Part shown: positions 37,586 through 47,455 of the stretch, in pieces
Numbering within the stretch: the stretch's first letter is position 1
Layout of the letters: each line of letters starts with the position of its first letter
Origin: JAQVEB01 sp028698105
GTDB taxonomy: Bacteria; Bacteroidota; Bacteroidia; Bacteroidales; Dysgonomonadaceae
Length of the DNA: 64,000 nucleotides
NCBI GenBank assembly: GCA_964293155.1
Contig: CAXYYA010000002.1
Location: forward strand, 51,664-115,663
Direction: 5' to 3'
The notes under the pieces: model-generated
Databases searched by the model: none
What the model saw: the letters and a program-made list of their open reading frames with translations, nothing else
Told to the model about the DNA's origin: nothing
Translations under genes and position numbers: made by a program

Positions 37586-37772
37586 CGTTATTTATCCCTT
37601 ACAATTCCGTTAAACTTTTGTTGATAAAACATTCTTTCTCCGCTTTCGTGATATATAAATATTTACTAAGTATTCTAATTTAATAGGCATTTATACAAAA
37701 AAAGTTGTTACTTGTCCCTCCGCTTTAACAAAAACCAGCTATTGCACACTTATCGAATATCCCCTTCGCAAT

Positions 37773-39377
37773 TTAATTAATGTTTATCTTCACGTCTTTA
37801 AACATAAACGGATTGTCACTCACTCTTAATTCCTTCTTGCTGGCAGTGGTTACATTTTTGAGAAATACTTCTTTGGTTATAACGTAAGGATACTTCTCCA
37901 CATAAGAATCATCCGTCATTTGCGGATTGAAATTAGCAAAAATAGCAGGTCCTAGGTAATTTTCAGGATGATTGGAATCGTCAATAAAAAGATTCTCGAT
38001 GGTAATATTTTCCGGCATATAACAGATGTAACCGAAATCGTGTTGCCCGGAATAGGAGCCGCTTATTAAAGAAGCGCTCACGGGTCTGCCTCCACCTGGA
38101 ACAAAGATGCAATTACGAATGATGAGATTTCCCTGCCATGTGCTGCCATAGTCCGGGCGCAGGTTAATGAAACTCCAACTACGTACCGTGGTGTTCTCCA
38201 CAGTAAAAGTTCCGCTGCCGATAGCGTTTATCCCCTGATGTCCCAATGTAGAGTTACGGATTGTGGCATTAGCCACTCCCATGTGAGCATCGAACCTGGA
38301 AAATGTACAATTGTCGTAAACAAGATTTTTGGAATAGTTAGACCCGATAATTCCCCAATATTTGTTATCGTTGATGTCATTAGTCTGGCGACAATTAATG
38401 AATGATACGTTGAGCGCCCGATTTACCGTTATGTCATAGCTGCCCATAGAAACCGGAACTCCCGCCGAGCCAATAGTTCGATACATTTTACGTCCGGTAA
38501 GAACAGTATTTCGTACAATTACGTATGAACAATCCTTTACGTCTATAAAGCCGCCATAAGGCGCTCCATGATCTCCTTCGCCGGTTACACGGTGTTCAAG
38601 GTCATCTACAACAACATTAGACCGTCTTATTGCAATCCCTCTGTTGTAATAATTATATTTGGATTCAGCTTTGTTAGCAATCGTTGTAAAACGTCCCCCA
38701 CTGATAGTTAGTGTGGACTCGTCGATGGGCAGGGCGCTCATGTTAGTGATTTGATCAAAGTTCCAAATGATTGGAGCGTTCATATCCACCTTACCATTTT
38801 TATCAAGAATAAAAATATCTGTTTGAGAAGACCCTGCATTCTGATTAGGGCCAAACCGAATATACCGTTTTACATTGGAGTCAGTGACAGTTATGATACA
38901 ACTCCCAGGTAAAGTAACATCAATTTTCTCCTGATTTCTCTTGAGTGAAGACACTCCTTCCAGTTGAAAGGGTTGATGGTTAGAACTAACGATGAAAACC
39001 TGCGTACTGCGGTTTTCGACATCAGTATCGTCAATAATAAAAGAAGCCGTACCAAAATCTGTATTGGTGCGAATAACTGCAGAGAGAGCTTTTCCCCCAA
39101 TGTAGTAGGTAAATCCATCATCAGCCTTTACTAAAAGCCCGTGTTCATTTGCAAAGGCATGGGTTGCTACAATAGCGTCCATATCGTCGGTTTTACCATC
39201 GCCCTTAGCGCCAAAATTACTGTAACGAACAACTCCTGCTGCTTTATATTTAGCAATATCTTCCAGAGTCAATATCTGAGTTTTCTCTTTGCCGGACGTT
39301 TCCGATAGATTTTTAATTGGTGAGCATGCTAAAATTAGAGGAGTCAGCAATAATAAGGAAATGATTATTTGTTTCAT
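37773..39377 (-). CDS. Right-handed beta-helix lipoprotein (pectate-lyase-like fold), candidate surface lyase
   Basis: A 534-residue lipoprotein (lipobox LILAC, Cys18). The block VRYSNFGAKGDGKTDDMDAI (about 50-69) is the classic start of the Pectate_lyase_3 domain, and many short beta-helix repeats follow (VVVDDLEHRV, YVIVRNTVL, LVYDNCTF, ATIRNSTL, FTVENTTV). Such proteins include polysaccharide lyases and hydrolases. The lipobox favours a surface position, so it may make the first cut. In Bacteroides chondroitin/hyaluronan loci a surface lyase of family PL29 plays that role; I cannot say if this is PL29. Hairpin-rich spacers lie on its upstream side. Confidence 0.75.
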   Translation of the reverse strand: MKQIIISLLLLTPLILACSPIKNLSETSGKEKTQILTLEDIAKYKAAGVVRYSNFGAKGDGKTDDMDAIVATHAFANEHGLLVKADDGFTYYIGGKALSAVIRTNTDFGTASFIIDDTDVENRSTQVFIVSSNHQPFQLEGVSSLKRNQEKIDVTLPGSCIITVTDSNVKRYIRFGPNQNAGSSQTDIFILDKNGKVDMNAPIIWNFDQITNMSALPIDESTLTISGGRFTTIANKAESKYNYYNRGIAIRRSNVVVDDLEHRVTGEGDHGAPYGGFIDVKDCSYVIVRNTVLTGRKMYRTIGSAGVPVSMGSYDITVNRALNVSFINCRQTNDINDNKYWGIIGSNYSKNLVYDNCTFSRFDAHMGVANATIRNSTLGHQGINAIGSGTFTVENTTVRSWSFINLRPDYGSTWQGNLIIRNCIFVPGGGRPVSASLISGSYSGQHDFGYICYMPENITIENLFIDDSNHPENYLGPAIFANFNPQMTDDSYVEKYPYVITKEVFLKNVTTASKKELRVSDNPFMFKDVKININ

Positions 39378-39396
39378 AATATGTTTATAATTCTTA

Positions 39397-39424
39397 AACG
39401 CTCCCTTTTGTCTATGGGAGCGTT
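39397..39424 (-). other. Intercistronic hairpin between GH88 and beta-helix genes
   Basis: A perfect 9-bp stem (AACGCTCCC / GGGAGCGTT) closes a 10-nt loop in the 65-bp spacer. The following bases on the minus-strand transcript are mixed A/U, so it is a weak terminator at best. An mRNA processing or stabilising element is as likely. Confidence 0.5.
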
Positions 39425-39442
39425 CAACTTAAAAAATAGAAA

Positions 39443-40645
39443 TTATTTTTCCAAGTCTCTCTTACGTTTTAGTGCTTCCAGAAAATAATAGTCGGCATAA
39501 TTCAGCGGAACGTCCACTTCGGAATTATGCGGTAAACTTCCAACGGAGTGCATCAACAAGAAATCACCGTTTTCACCTACGGGTGCACGATAAGCCGGAC
39601 TTGACAGCGAAGTCAAAATTTTATCCGCCCACGCTTTGTAATCTTTTTGAGTAGAATAAGTGGATAATTCATACAATGCCGATGCTAAAATTGCTCCCGC
39701 TGAGGCATCGCGATAAGTGTTCGGAATTTCGGGTGCATTAAAATCCCAATAAGGAACGCCATCTTCAGGATAATTGGGATGATTGGCAATGAAATTCAAC
39801 GCTTTTTCTGCCTGATCCAGGTATTTTTGATCTTTTGTTTCGCGGTAACACACGATATAGCCATACACTCCCCATACTTGTCCACGGGACCATGCACTTT
39901 CGTCAGAATAACCCTGATGTGTATTTCTGTGTCTCACACTACCGTCTGCCTTATTGTAATCGATAACATGCCACGCACTGTAATCGGGACGATAATGATT
40001 TTTTATGGTATTGTCGGCATGTGTTACAGCTATTTTATAGAACGATGAATCACCTGAAAGCTTCGTCGCTTCAAACATCAATTCCAGGTTCATCATGTTG
40101 TCAATGATTACAGGGCACTCCCAATCCCTTGCCTTGTTGGCATTCCACGATTGGATTATTCCGGCCTCGGGAATGAAGCGCGTAGAGAGCGACTTGGCTG
40201 CATTAATAATCACGTTTTTATAGGCTTCGGTACCTTTTAAGCGAAGGCCATTTCCGTAGCTACAATAAATCATGAATCCTACGTCATGATTACCTGTATA
40301 ATACTGAATGGTATCCAACGCTTCGGTATATTTAACAGCCTGAGGCACCCATTTTTCATCTCCGGTTAATTCGTATATGTACCACAAACTACCGGGGAAA
40401 AAACCCGATGTCCACTCTTGTGGCGGAATGTATTTCATTTTTCCGTCAATTATGGATTTCGGATTCATTATTCTGGAAGAATCCTCCATTTTTGTAAGCA
40501 TCAAACCGTACTGCTCAGCAGCGAAATTTGTATTTTCTCCGATGAAATCAGCTTTTTTAGTTTCTTTGCTTTTATTGTTTTGGCAGGACTGAAAGAAAAA
40601 AACGCCTAAAACCAAATAAATCAAGAGTAATAATTTTTTCATCAT
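39443..40645 (-). CDS. GH88 unsaturated glucuronyl hydrolase, lipoprotein, second copy
   Basis: A 400-residue lipoprotein (FFFQSC, Cys21) clearly homologous to the GH88 protein at 22057-23301. Both catalytic Asp residues are present, D121 (GNHDVGF) and D182 (PVIIDNMMNLEL), with 61 residues between them. EWTSGFFPGSLW and HRNTHQGYSDESAWSRG also match. It acts on unsaturated uronyl oligosaccharides released by the lyases. Differences around the substrate groove (YCSYGNG against NNSFGNG) may reflect different +1 sugars or sulfation. Confidence 0.95.
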   Translation of the reverse strand: MMKKLLLLIYLVLGVFFFQSCQNNKSKETKKADFIGENTNFAAEQYGLMLTKMEDSSRIMNPKSIIDGKMKYIPPQEWTSGFFPGSLWYIYELTGDEKWVPQAVKYTEALDTIQYYTGNHDVGFMIYCSYGNGLRLKGTEAYKNVIINAAKSLSTRFIPEAGIIQSWNANKARDWECPVIIDNMMNLELMFEATKLSGDSSFYKIAVTHADNTIKNHYRPDYSAWHVIDYNKADGSVRHRNTHQGYSDESAWSRGQVWGVYGYIVCYRETKDQKYLDQAEKALNFIANHPNYPEDGVPYWDFNAPEIPNTYRDASAGAILASALYELSTYSTQKDYKAWADKILTSLSSPAYRAPVGENGDFLLMHSVGSLPHNSEVDVPLNYADYYFLEALKRKRDLEK

Positions 40646-40681
40646 ATTGTAATTTTATATTATTATTTTTTTGATATCAAT

Positions 40682-42580
40682 TTAAATTTCAGATAACCTA
40701 ATTTTGACTTTATCTTTCTTATTTTTAATCGTCCAAGCCGGTATCCGTAATTCAACACGCTTAAGTCCTTCCATCTGACGATCCAATTCCAACGGGGCGG
40801 GATAAAGTGATACAACCGACATTGACAAACCGGGATGCGATAGATTCTCAACCTTCAGTTTTTTGTCGCCGCTACTAAGGATTGCTCCCTCTTTTGTTAG
40901 TTCAACATCGGATGTAGTTAATAACTGCCAGGTTATCAATCGTGTGGAATCTAAAGTTTCAATGTCGTCTTCTATCAGAAGCGAAACAGGTGAATCTTTC
41001 GTAAATTTTCTATGCGCTTTGTTTAATTGCCCTTTAAAGGTTGGAGTCATGTCAATCACTGCTTCTGGATTATTCCCTGATTTGAATTCTTTTATGGTAG
41101 CTAATCCGTCAACCACATGTAATTGATCGTTTACTGTAAGGGTACTGTGTCCGAAATTATTTTTTGTGAGCAATGTCCAACGTTGGCAATCCTGGCATTT
41201 TCCCCACAAATCGAATCCGGTTCTCTCCAACTCGTTATATCCCTGATTTCCCGGATCCACTACCCAGCGAACACCGTTTAATTCAAATACAAATGAGCCA
41301 CCGTCCATATTCCCATGGTTAACCGTTCCTCGTCCTCCTTTTCCTCCGAAATAGTACTGATGCGGATCATTTTCATCGGACTTGAATATAACGATCGGGT
41401 TAGCCCCTTCGCCTTTCCAAGCTGTAGGAACCTTGATATCGGCTTTTTCTTTGTATTGAGAAAGCCATACCAGACCTGCTCCATCCAGCCTGTCTAATCT
41501 ACTCATTTGATCTGCGGGCATTAAGAATCTATCTTTTTCAAAGAAAGCTTTATTACCGGTTTTGGTGGCGAACCACGCAAGAACAACATCTCCGTTTACG
41601 CCTCTTCTATCTCCACAATCGGCAAAATTATAGTACCAACCCGATGGGGCATTAGCCAACATTCTGAAAACAGCGCTTTCTTTGAAAGCCGGATAATCAG
41701 AATAACCGAAATCGGTGCCGAATGCGCTTTCGAGCATGGCGATAGTTACCACGGAAAAACTTGTTCCATAATCCCAATATGTAGAACCTTCCGGATAAAC
41801 GCCATCGGGCATATATTCAACCAAAGAATGGGGAAGTCCCTCTAATGCACGTGAAATGGTTTTTGCAGCTGAAACAGGATCTTTTTCAGCAATAGCAAGA
41901 GACGCAGCGATCATTCCACCGTTACATACCTGATTCCAGTTATTATTACCGAAAGCCCAACTCGGATTTCTTCCGTTATCGGGCCAACTGGGCTTAATTC
42001 CTTTTTCTATCAACGCATTCTCTGCAAGAGCGATGGTTTGTTTGGGAAGTTTACCTGCTGTCCAGTCGAGCGCTAAGGCTATAGCCATAGACATTTCAGC
42101 AACATCCAAATAGTGCGAAGGGTTCCAGTCTGTGAAATTGCACACGGCAACTATTTCATCGTTAAGTCTATCGAGAACTTTCGGGTCTTTCTCAATGGCA
42201 TAAACCATCCCCAACATATTTACCCGATAAAGCATTTCTCTGGATACGGACAGCAATCTTCGTCCGGTTACGATCCTTTCCAAAAGCGGCTTGTCATATA
42301 CATTTTCTGCGTTTAGTTTAACAGCAGCATACATATTTTTTACAACCGGATCGGTTTTAATTTTATTTCTGATATCTTTTTCGATGGACGCGTTTAACAC
42401 CAAACGGGGTTGAGATTTTCTCAGATTTTTTTTGAGATAACTAGCCGTAACCGGATTTTTAAGTTTTGGAATATTATCCTCAGCTGCATTTTGGGCAATT
42501 ACGTTTTGCTGACAAATGAGCATGAAAACGACCAATATCCACAATAATTTTATAGAAGTTCTTATTTTCATAACTGTCAA
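40682..42580 (-). CDS. Heparinase II/III-family polysaccharide lyase
   Basis: A 632-residue protein with signal peptide (start at Met1 or Met4). The toroid domain has AFGNNNWNQVCNGG (209-222; N214-W215-N216) and PEGSTYWDYG (263-272; Tyr268). The beta domain has GTVNHGNMDGGSFVFE (418-433; H422) followed by WVVDPGNQGY, the heparinase II/III metal and catalytic region. It looks closest to heparinase II-type (PL21/PL37-like) sequences; the subfamily is a guess. A PL12-like lyase gene lies 3 bp upstream. Confidence 0.85.
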   Translation of the reverse strand: MTVMKIRTSIKLLWILVVFMLICQQNVIAQNAAEDNIPKLKNPVTASYLKKNLRKSQPRLVLNASIEKDIRNKIKTDPVVKNMYAAVKLNAENVYDKPLLERIVTGRRLLSVSREMLYRVNMLGMVYAIEKDPKVLDRLNDEIVAVCNFTDWNPSHYLDVAEMSMAIALALDWTAGKLPKQTIALAENALIEKGIKPSWPDNGRNPSWAFGNNNWNQVCNGGMIAASLAIAEKDPVSAAKTISRALEGLPHSLVEYMPDGVYPEGSTYWDYGTSFSVVTIAMLESAFGTDFGYSDYPAFKESAVFRMLANAPSGWYYNFADCGDRRGVNGDVVLAWFATKTGNKAFFEKDRFLMPADQMSRLDRLDGAGLVWLSQYKEKADIKVPTAWKGEGANPIVIFKSDENDPHQYYFGGKGGRGTVNHGNMDGGSFVFELNGVRWVVDPGNQGYNELERTGFDLWGKCQDCQRWTLLTKNNFGHSTLTVNDQLHVVDGLATIKEFKSGNNPEAVIDMTPTFKGQLNKAHRKFTKDSPVSLLIEDDIETLDSTRLITWQLLTTSDVELTKEGAILSSGDKKLKVENLSHPGLSMSVVSLYPAPLELDRQMEGLKRVELRIPAWTIKNKKDKVKIRLSEI

Positions 42581-42583
42581 AAA

Positions 42584-44566
42584 TTAGAGATTATATTCGA
42601 TATGCTTTTTTGTATTGTCCTCCGTTATTTCGATTTTCATGTGAGAAATAACCTTGTTTTTAGGTTCATCTTTAATTTTCACTTCGATATCAGGCCTTTT
42701 CTGATTATAAGGAATTAGTACGGTAACAAACCGAATCACGGAAGTATTGCTTTTTTTCACTGTACTGAAGCAGAAAGCCGGCCTTGGTTCTTTAATGGTA
42801 TATTTGTGTGACACCCAACCTTCTTCCTCAATTAACTCCATTTTCCCGGAGGTATTGCGTGTTTTCAGAAAAACATTCCAGCCATCAGGGAAATCTGTTC
42901 TTACGGTAAATTTCTTTTGATCTGAAACCGCATTTCCTGAAGCTAACTGAAAGTGCAACCCAATATCGCCGGAGGCCTTTCCGTAAGCTTCGTCAACGAT
43001 GATAAAATATTTTTTTTCAACGAAAATAACCGATCTTCTGTGGGTTAAATCATCGTAACTTTGATTTTCAACTACCAGTATATCGGAATTATCGTTTGTA
43101 TCCCAGTACAGAAGCTTTGGAGCATACTTCGAGTTTTTGTTATCTAGTGTAATAGTCTGATGGACTTTGGTTTGCCTGAACCACGATCTCCATTCGGGAT
43201 CACCGCTGTAAATATACGACCCGGCATCCGGCATTAAAATTCTGCCTCCGGCATAAAGATCAAAAGTCCCATTATCGGGTTGGGAGTGTCCGCCACCATC
43301 AGGTCCACATTTTAACGTTAAAGAAATCGCATCTTTGTCCCATCCGCTTCTCATGGAATACAAGCCACTTTGTGGTAATGCATAGGCTGTTTCCTGCGGC
43401 ACAGTTCCTTCAGCACCATCTGTTGCTATATAGAGAAAATCTTCTCTGTCGAAAAGTTTTGCCCACTCCCGAAATCTGTCTTTATAATGTCCCGGACTAC
43501 CTGTCCAATCATCACCAAATTGTACATTTGTTCCATCAGGATGTCCTAATTTCATGGGAACCTCGCACATTTTTTCAATTTTGTCTATGTATGACTTCGG
43601 AAAAATGTTCTCGTAGCCATTCATTTTGGCCAATTGGTAAGTTCTCAAAAACCAATTAATACAACCTATGTGGTAGCCCATTGCCAACTCACGCTGGTGT
43701 CCATCGGGATAAACCTGCTTGTCTATTTCTATATTCAATCTTCTGAAAGCTTCTTCACGCCACTGTTTCGAATCTTTAAATTCGGGAAATAATATTCCTA
43801 TAGCTGCCAGCCCTTCGGCTTCCATCAATCCCCAATTGCTGTTTGTGGTGTACTTTGTCATCAGGAAAGACGCGTGATCATACAAGCTGTTCAAGAAAGT
43901 AACTAATAGATGAGGAGTGAATGATGGTGAATCAATAAACCTCTGGTACAAACCTACCCAACTATTGCCTCTTATACCTGCTTCTATAGAACGCCATGCG
44001 TATTTGTGGTTTTCATCGTTGGGGTTCTTTCTCACCCAATCCATAAGCTGAAACGCCCATTCTTTGACATATTTCTCGTCCGATGTATGCCAGTAGGCTT
44101 TTGCCATTGAATTCCAGAAATTCATTCTGTTTAACTGCCACACCCATTCGTTATCCGGAACAGGACGCGAACCCCAGTCTATATCATCGCCACAGAAGAA
44201 TCGCGGATAGGCAGATTGACCAACAAAAATGTGCTTTAAGGCGTCGTTAGCAACTTCGATATCGGCTTTTGAAGCGATATTTCCATAAGAAGCAGCTTTT
44301 AGCGTCCTGTCAATTGGGTGATTAATGTGTTTTCTTGCTCTGAAATAATTTAATAATTCTTTTTGCTCCAGGTCTTTTTCTTTTATTTTTTGCAATTTGT
44401 TTAAATCTGCGCTGAAAGTCAAATTCAATCTATTCAATAAGATATTTAGTGAATCACGAGAACCGGACATACAATCTGTATTTTTGTCCGAGAAAAGATC
44501 TGCACAAAAAACCGAACTTACGTTTACTAAAAAAAAGAAACTCAAAAAAAGCTTCCGGGCATTCAT
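42584..44566 (-). CDS. Heparin-sulfate lyase-like protein (PL12 type)
   Basis: The start MNARKLFLSFFFLVNVSSVFC is used (660 aa), because the longer frame begins inside a terminator hairpin. PL12 landmarks are DNEWVWQLNRMNFW, SNWGLMEAEGLAAIGILFPEF, HQRELAMGYHIGC in the toroid and GPDGGGHSQPDNGTFDLY in the beta domain. Characterised PL12 enzymes cleave heparan sulfate at GlcNAc-GlcA sites. It is the first enzyme gene downstream of the terminator that closes the SusCD-binder segment. The substrate could be heparan-like or another alternating uronate polymer. Confidence 0.88.
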   Translation of the reverse strand: MNARKLFLSFFFLVNVSSVFCADLFSDKNTDCMSGSRDSLNILLNRLNLTFSADLNKLQKIKEKDLEQKELLNYFRARKHINHPIDRTLKAASYGNIASKADIEVANDALKHIFVGQSAYPRFFCGDDIDWGSRPVPDNEWVWQLNRMNFWNSMAKAYWHTSDEKYVKEWAFQLMDWVRKNPNDENHKYAWRSIEAGIRGNSWVGLYQRFIDSPSFTPHLLVTFLNSLYDHASFLMTKYTTNSNWGLMEAEGLAAIGILFPEFKDSKQWREEAFRRLNIEIDKQVYPDGHQRELAMGYHIGCINWFLRTYQLAKMNGYENIFPKSYIDKIEKMCEVPMKLGHPDGTNVQFGDDWTGSPGHYKDRFREWAKLFDREDFLYIATDGAEGTVPQETAYALPQSGLYSMRSGWDKDAISLTLKCGPDGGGHSQPDNGTFDLYAGGRILMPDAGSYIYSGDPEWRSWFRQTKVHQTITLDNKNSKYAPKLLYWDTNDNSDILVVENQSYDDLTHRRSVIFVEKKYFIIVDEAYGKASGDIGLHFQLASGNAVSDQKKFTVRTDFPDGWNVFLKTRNTSGKMELIEEEGWVSHKYTIKEPRPAFCFSTVKKSNTSVIRFVTVLIPYNQKRPDIEVKIKDEPKNKVISHMKIEITEDNTKKHIEYNL

Positions 44567-44600
44567 TATAATTATTTGCTGAAACCTCTCATAAAAAGAC

Positions 44601-44632
44601 AAAAAAAGCCATAACTCTAACGGTTATGGCTT
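44601..44632 (-). terminator. Intrinsic terminator/attenuator between surface-binder and enzyme genes
   Basis: On the minus-strand transcript a 10-bp stem (AAGCCATAAC / GTTATGGCTT) with a 7-nt loop is followed directly by seven T. It lies between the DUF1735 gene and the PL12 gene. It should drop transcription of the enzymes relative to the SusCD genes. Confidence 0.85.
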
Positions 44633-44644
44633 AAAAATAATGTA

Positions 44645-45658
44645 CTAAAGAAGCACAGGCGTGTAAATTTCCATTACAACTCCTCTGTCTCTTATCACCA
44701 ATACATCATCCGCCTCGTAAGTATTTACCCCGTCGGATATAGTATATTTCAATACAATACCGTCTCTTTCTTTGTTACCCCAATTGTATTTCTTTGACTG
44801 AAATTCGCCTGTTCCTGTAATTGTGTATGAAGACCCCAGGGGTGCTGTAATTGTACAATTGTTACCACTAAATGTCAACAACATTTTGATTGCACCTGTC
44901 ATAACGGAAGATTGGAAGTATGTACTAAGTGAAACTTGATATCTACCCGTCGTAACTAATTTTACGGTTGGGTTCTTTTCAACGTATTGCTCACTATATG
45001 TGGTATTTTCAACTACATTTCCAGCGGCGTCCTTTACCTTACTACTGCCATATCTGAAATACGTTCCGTGAAATTCATTGATATACTTAACGGCAAACAT
45101 GGTAAAATTCTTGGGTGGAATCACCCATTGCGATGCGATCCTCGGATCCGCGTTAGGATTCGGCGATTGTCCGACCAATATGGTATCTACATCATTCGAA
45201 CTTACCAGTCGAACAGGTACTACGTAAGTATTTTTTATAGAATTAGGATCGTTGAAGAAAGCATCTGTTAGTTGAACTTCGACACCTCCGTTCACTGCAC
45301 CTTTCGGCACTGTAATCTTATTTGCGCCCAATGTGTAATAATTAGCGGGCATGGCTACTACTTCGTCTCCTCCTGTTGCGAACAATATATTGTCACAGAG
45401 GGTATTATCCACCTGAATATTAAAGACCCTGTCTTTATCGTTAGTATAAACTCCTCCTATTGCCGCTGAGATAAGAAATTTATGAGCATTGTCGTTTGAA
45501 TTATCATAAATGTAATCTCCTAACACCAACGTTCTTACAGGAAATTGATATGGGAAATACCCTGACGTATACTTATAGTCAGGATGAACAATATCGAAAT
45601 TCTGACAAGACGTTATAACTGTCGCCACTAAAACTGATATAAATAATATTTTTTTCAT
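44645..45658 (-). CDS. DUF1735-type surface glycan-binding lipoprotein
   Basis: A 337-residue lipoprotein (VITSC, Cys18). The N-terminal half looks like DUF1735 (BT_3987-like; YTSGYFPYQFPVRTLVLGDY, FNIQVDNTLC, ANYYTLGANKITVPKG). The C-terminal beta-sandwich part (KYNWGNKERDGIVLKYTISD) resembles the companion domain of these proteins. Such genes sit right after susD and encode accessory surface glycan-binding proteins. Its position after the second SusCD pair and before the terminator fits that role. Ligand unknown. Confidence 0.83.
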   Translation of the reverse strand: MKKILFISVLVATVITSCQNFDIVHPDYKYTSGYFPYQFPVRTLVLGDYIYDNSNDNAHKFLISAAIGGVYTNDKDRVFNIQVDNTLCDNILFATGGDEVVAMPANYYTLGANKITVPKGAVNGGVEVQLTDAFFNDPNSIKNTYVVPVRLVSSNDVDTILVGQSPNPNADPRIASQWVIPPKNFTMFAVKYINEFHGTYFRYGSSKVKDAAGNVVENTTYSEQYVEKNPTVKLVTTGRYQVSLSTYFQSSVMTGAIKMLLTFSGNNCTITAPLGSSYTITGTGEFQSKKYNWGNKERDGIVLKYTISDGVNTYEADDVLVIRDRGVVMEIYTPVLL

Positions 45659-45680
45659 ATTTTGTATCCTATTTAATTTT

Positions 45681-47444
45681 TTACCATCCTGCGTTTTGAG
45701 TTATGCCGAATTCCACTACATCTTGATTGGGGACAGGGCCGTAGTGCATATAATTGTTATCGTATGCTCTTTCCTCGACATTGAAATAGGAATAAGTATT
45801 ATTTTGAATCCGTACTCCTTTTACAGCTTCTTTCAAATCTTTCTTCCACCGGCGAAGATCCCAAAATCGGAATCCCTCGAAACATAATTCCAATCTTCTT
45901 TCATTTTGTATTAGTTCACGCATGGCATCTTTACTTGTTATGGAATTTAGATATTCATCAGGTTGCGTTATTCCGGCTCTTTTTCTTATTGCAGCAATTA
46001 CATCTTTTGCCGAAAATCCGTACGTTCCCGCGTTTGTTGGGCCCCAAGCCTCATTGGCCGCTTCGGCATAATTCAGGAACAACTCTGTGTAACGAATATG
46101 AGTTTCAAAGTGCTTTTGATCCGAGGGTTTGCTTGGATTTGCATTCACGTCCTCTCTCAATAGTTTTCTAAGATAATAACCTGTTCTGGTTGAATTTTCC
46201 AACGAGTCCAAGGCATTAACTCCACCGCCGAAACCGGTATTAATCGTAGAACCACTCATCTTGCTTCCATTATACACAACGTACAGGGCCAAGCGAGGAT
46301 CTCTTTTAGTGTATGGTGAAGATGGATTGTATCCTGAATTAACGTTATTGATGGGATATCCATTAAGCATGGGGAAGGCATCAACCAAGTTTTGCGAAGG
46401 ATTTGTGTCTCCGTCCCCAAATAAAGATGGAGGAAAGTTATTCACTTCTCTTGTTCTGTTCGTATAAATGGGTTGGCGCCACAAAATTTCCGGAATATCC
46501 TTTTTATCTCCGGCATTTAAATCTGCCGCGTCAATTTGAGCCTTCAAATAGAATATATGCCCTTTTGGATCCAATCCATTCACTCCACCAATAGCATCCA
46601 GCAGTTCTCCGTTAAGATTAGCAGCTCTTTCCCATAAAGTTATATCATTATTGGTATTGAAGGCCGGGCTTGCTATCAAAAGCGCTAATCTGGCTTTTAT
46701 CGCTTTCGCGTGTCTGCCACTCATTCGTTGTTGGGTGTAATTCCCGAAAACAGTGTTATATTTGTCGAGATTAGAGATACCTGAAAAGATTGATGAAACA
46801 TCCGACAGACTCTTAACGTCTCCATAGTCTAATGGCAGATATTTGAGCGCCTCATCCAAATCCGCATTGGCACTGTTAACGTATTCGGTAAAAGTTGCTC
46901 TGGGTTGAGAAAAGTCTTCCTGAGCCAACGGAAATTTATCGAAAATTTGTCCGCCAAGCAGTTCACCATTGGTTGCAAAACCTCCGTGATTACGTAACAA
47001 GAAGTATTTAAACATTCCTCTGAGGGCATACGACTCTCCTTTTAGGCGCTTAACATACAAATCATTAAGCTCCTTGTCGGTCCATTTCCATTGAACTTCA
47101 TCAACTATCGTTAGAAATTCGTTGATATAGGTAATGGCTCTGTTGGAGCTGGTCCAAAAATCCTGAGGGTTGTTCATGGCTGACCATTCGCCGGTTGCCA
47201 TACGCAGAAAACCATTCAGTTTGTCGTTACTCACAGCATCATCCGTAGCAACTTCGTCGAATCGGTAACCGTTTGTCGGAATGGTGTTGTAAGCTCTCAT
47301 CAAAAGTCCTTCTGCGAAATTTGGATCTTTCAACAATCTTTCACTGGTACTGTGGTTGTCATTCTCAGGGTCCAGCATTTGGCATGACTGAAAAGATAAT
47401 ATCAGCCCAAGTAAAAATAAAGGAATTATTTTATATTGTTTCAT
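45681..47444 (-). CDS. SusD/RagB family lipoprotein, second PUL pair
   Basis: A 587-residue lipoprotein (lipobox LSFQSC, Cys21). Family blocks are SERLLKDPNFAEGLLMRAYN, ESYALRGMFKYFLLRNHGG and the C-terminal RYTELFLNYAEAANEAWG and LIQNERRLELCFEGFRFWDLRRW. It binds glycan on the cell surface and pairs with the short SusC encoded directly upstream (11 bp). It belongs to a different subgroup from the SusD at 50351-52153, so the two pairs are not recent copies. Confidence 0.94.
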   Translation of the reverse strand: MKQYKIIPLFLLGLILSFQSCQMLDPENDNHSTSERLLKDPNFAEGLLMRAYNTIPTNGYRFDEVATDDAVSNDKLNGFLRMATGEWSAMNNPQDFWTSSNRAITYINEFLTIVDEVQWKWTDKELNDLYVKRLKGESYALRGMFKYFLLRNHGGFATNGELLGGQIFDKFPLAQEDFSQPRATFTEYVNSANADLDEALKYLPLDYGDVKSLSDVSSIFSGISNLDKYNTVFGNYTQQRMSGRHAKAIKARLALLIASPAFNTNNDITLWERAANLNGELLDAIGGVNGLDPKGHIFYLKAQIDAADLNAGDKKDIPEILWRQPIYTNRTREVNNFPPSLFGDGDTNPSQNLVDAFPMLNGYPINNVNSGYNPSSPYTKRDPRLALYVVYNGSKMSGSTINTGFGGGVNALDSLENSTRTGYYLRKLLREDVNANPSKPSDQKHFETHIRYTELFLNYAEAANEAWGPTNAGTYGFSAKDVIAAIRKRAGITQPDEYLNSITSKDAMRELIQNERRLELCFEGFRFWDLRRWKKDLKEAVKGVRIQNNTYSYFNVEERAYDNNYMHYGPVPNQDVVEFGITQNAGW

Positions 47445-47455
47445 AGCGTTTACTT

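Noticed and set aside
37586..37772. Two similar CTCCGCTTT segments (near 37637 and 37725) as regulatory repeats
   Set aside because: Only about 9 bp match, far apart, without a promoter box nearby; likely chance.
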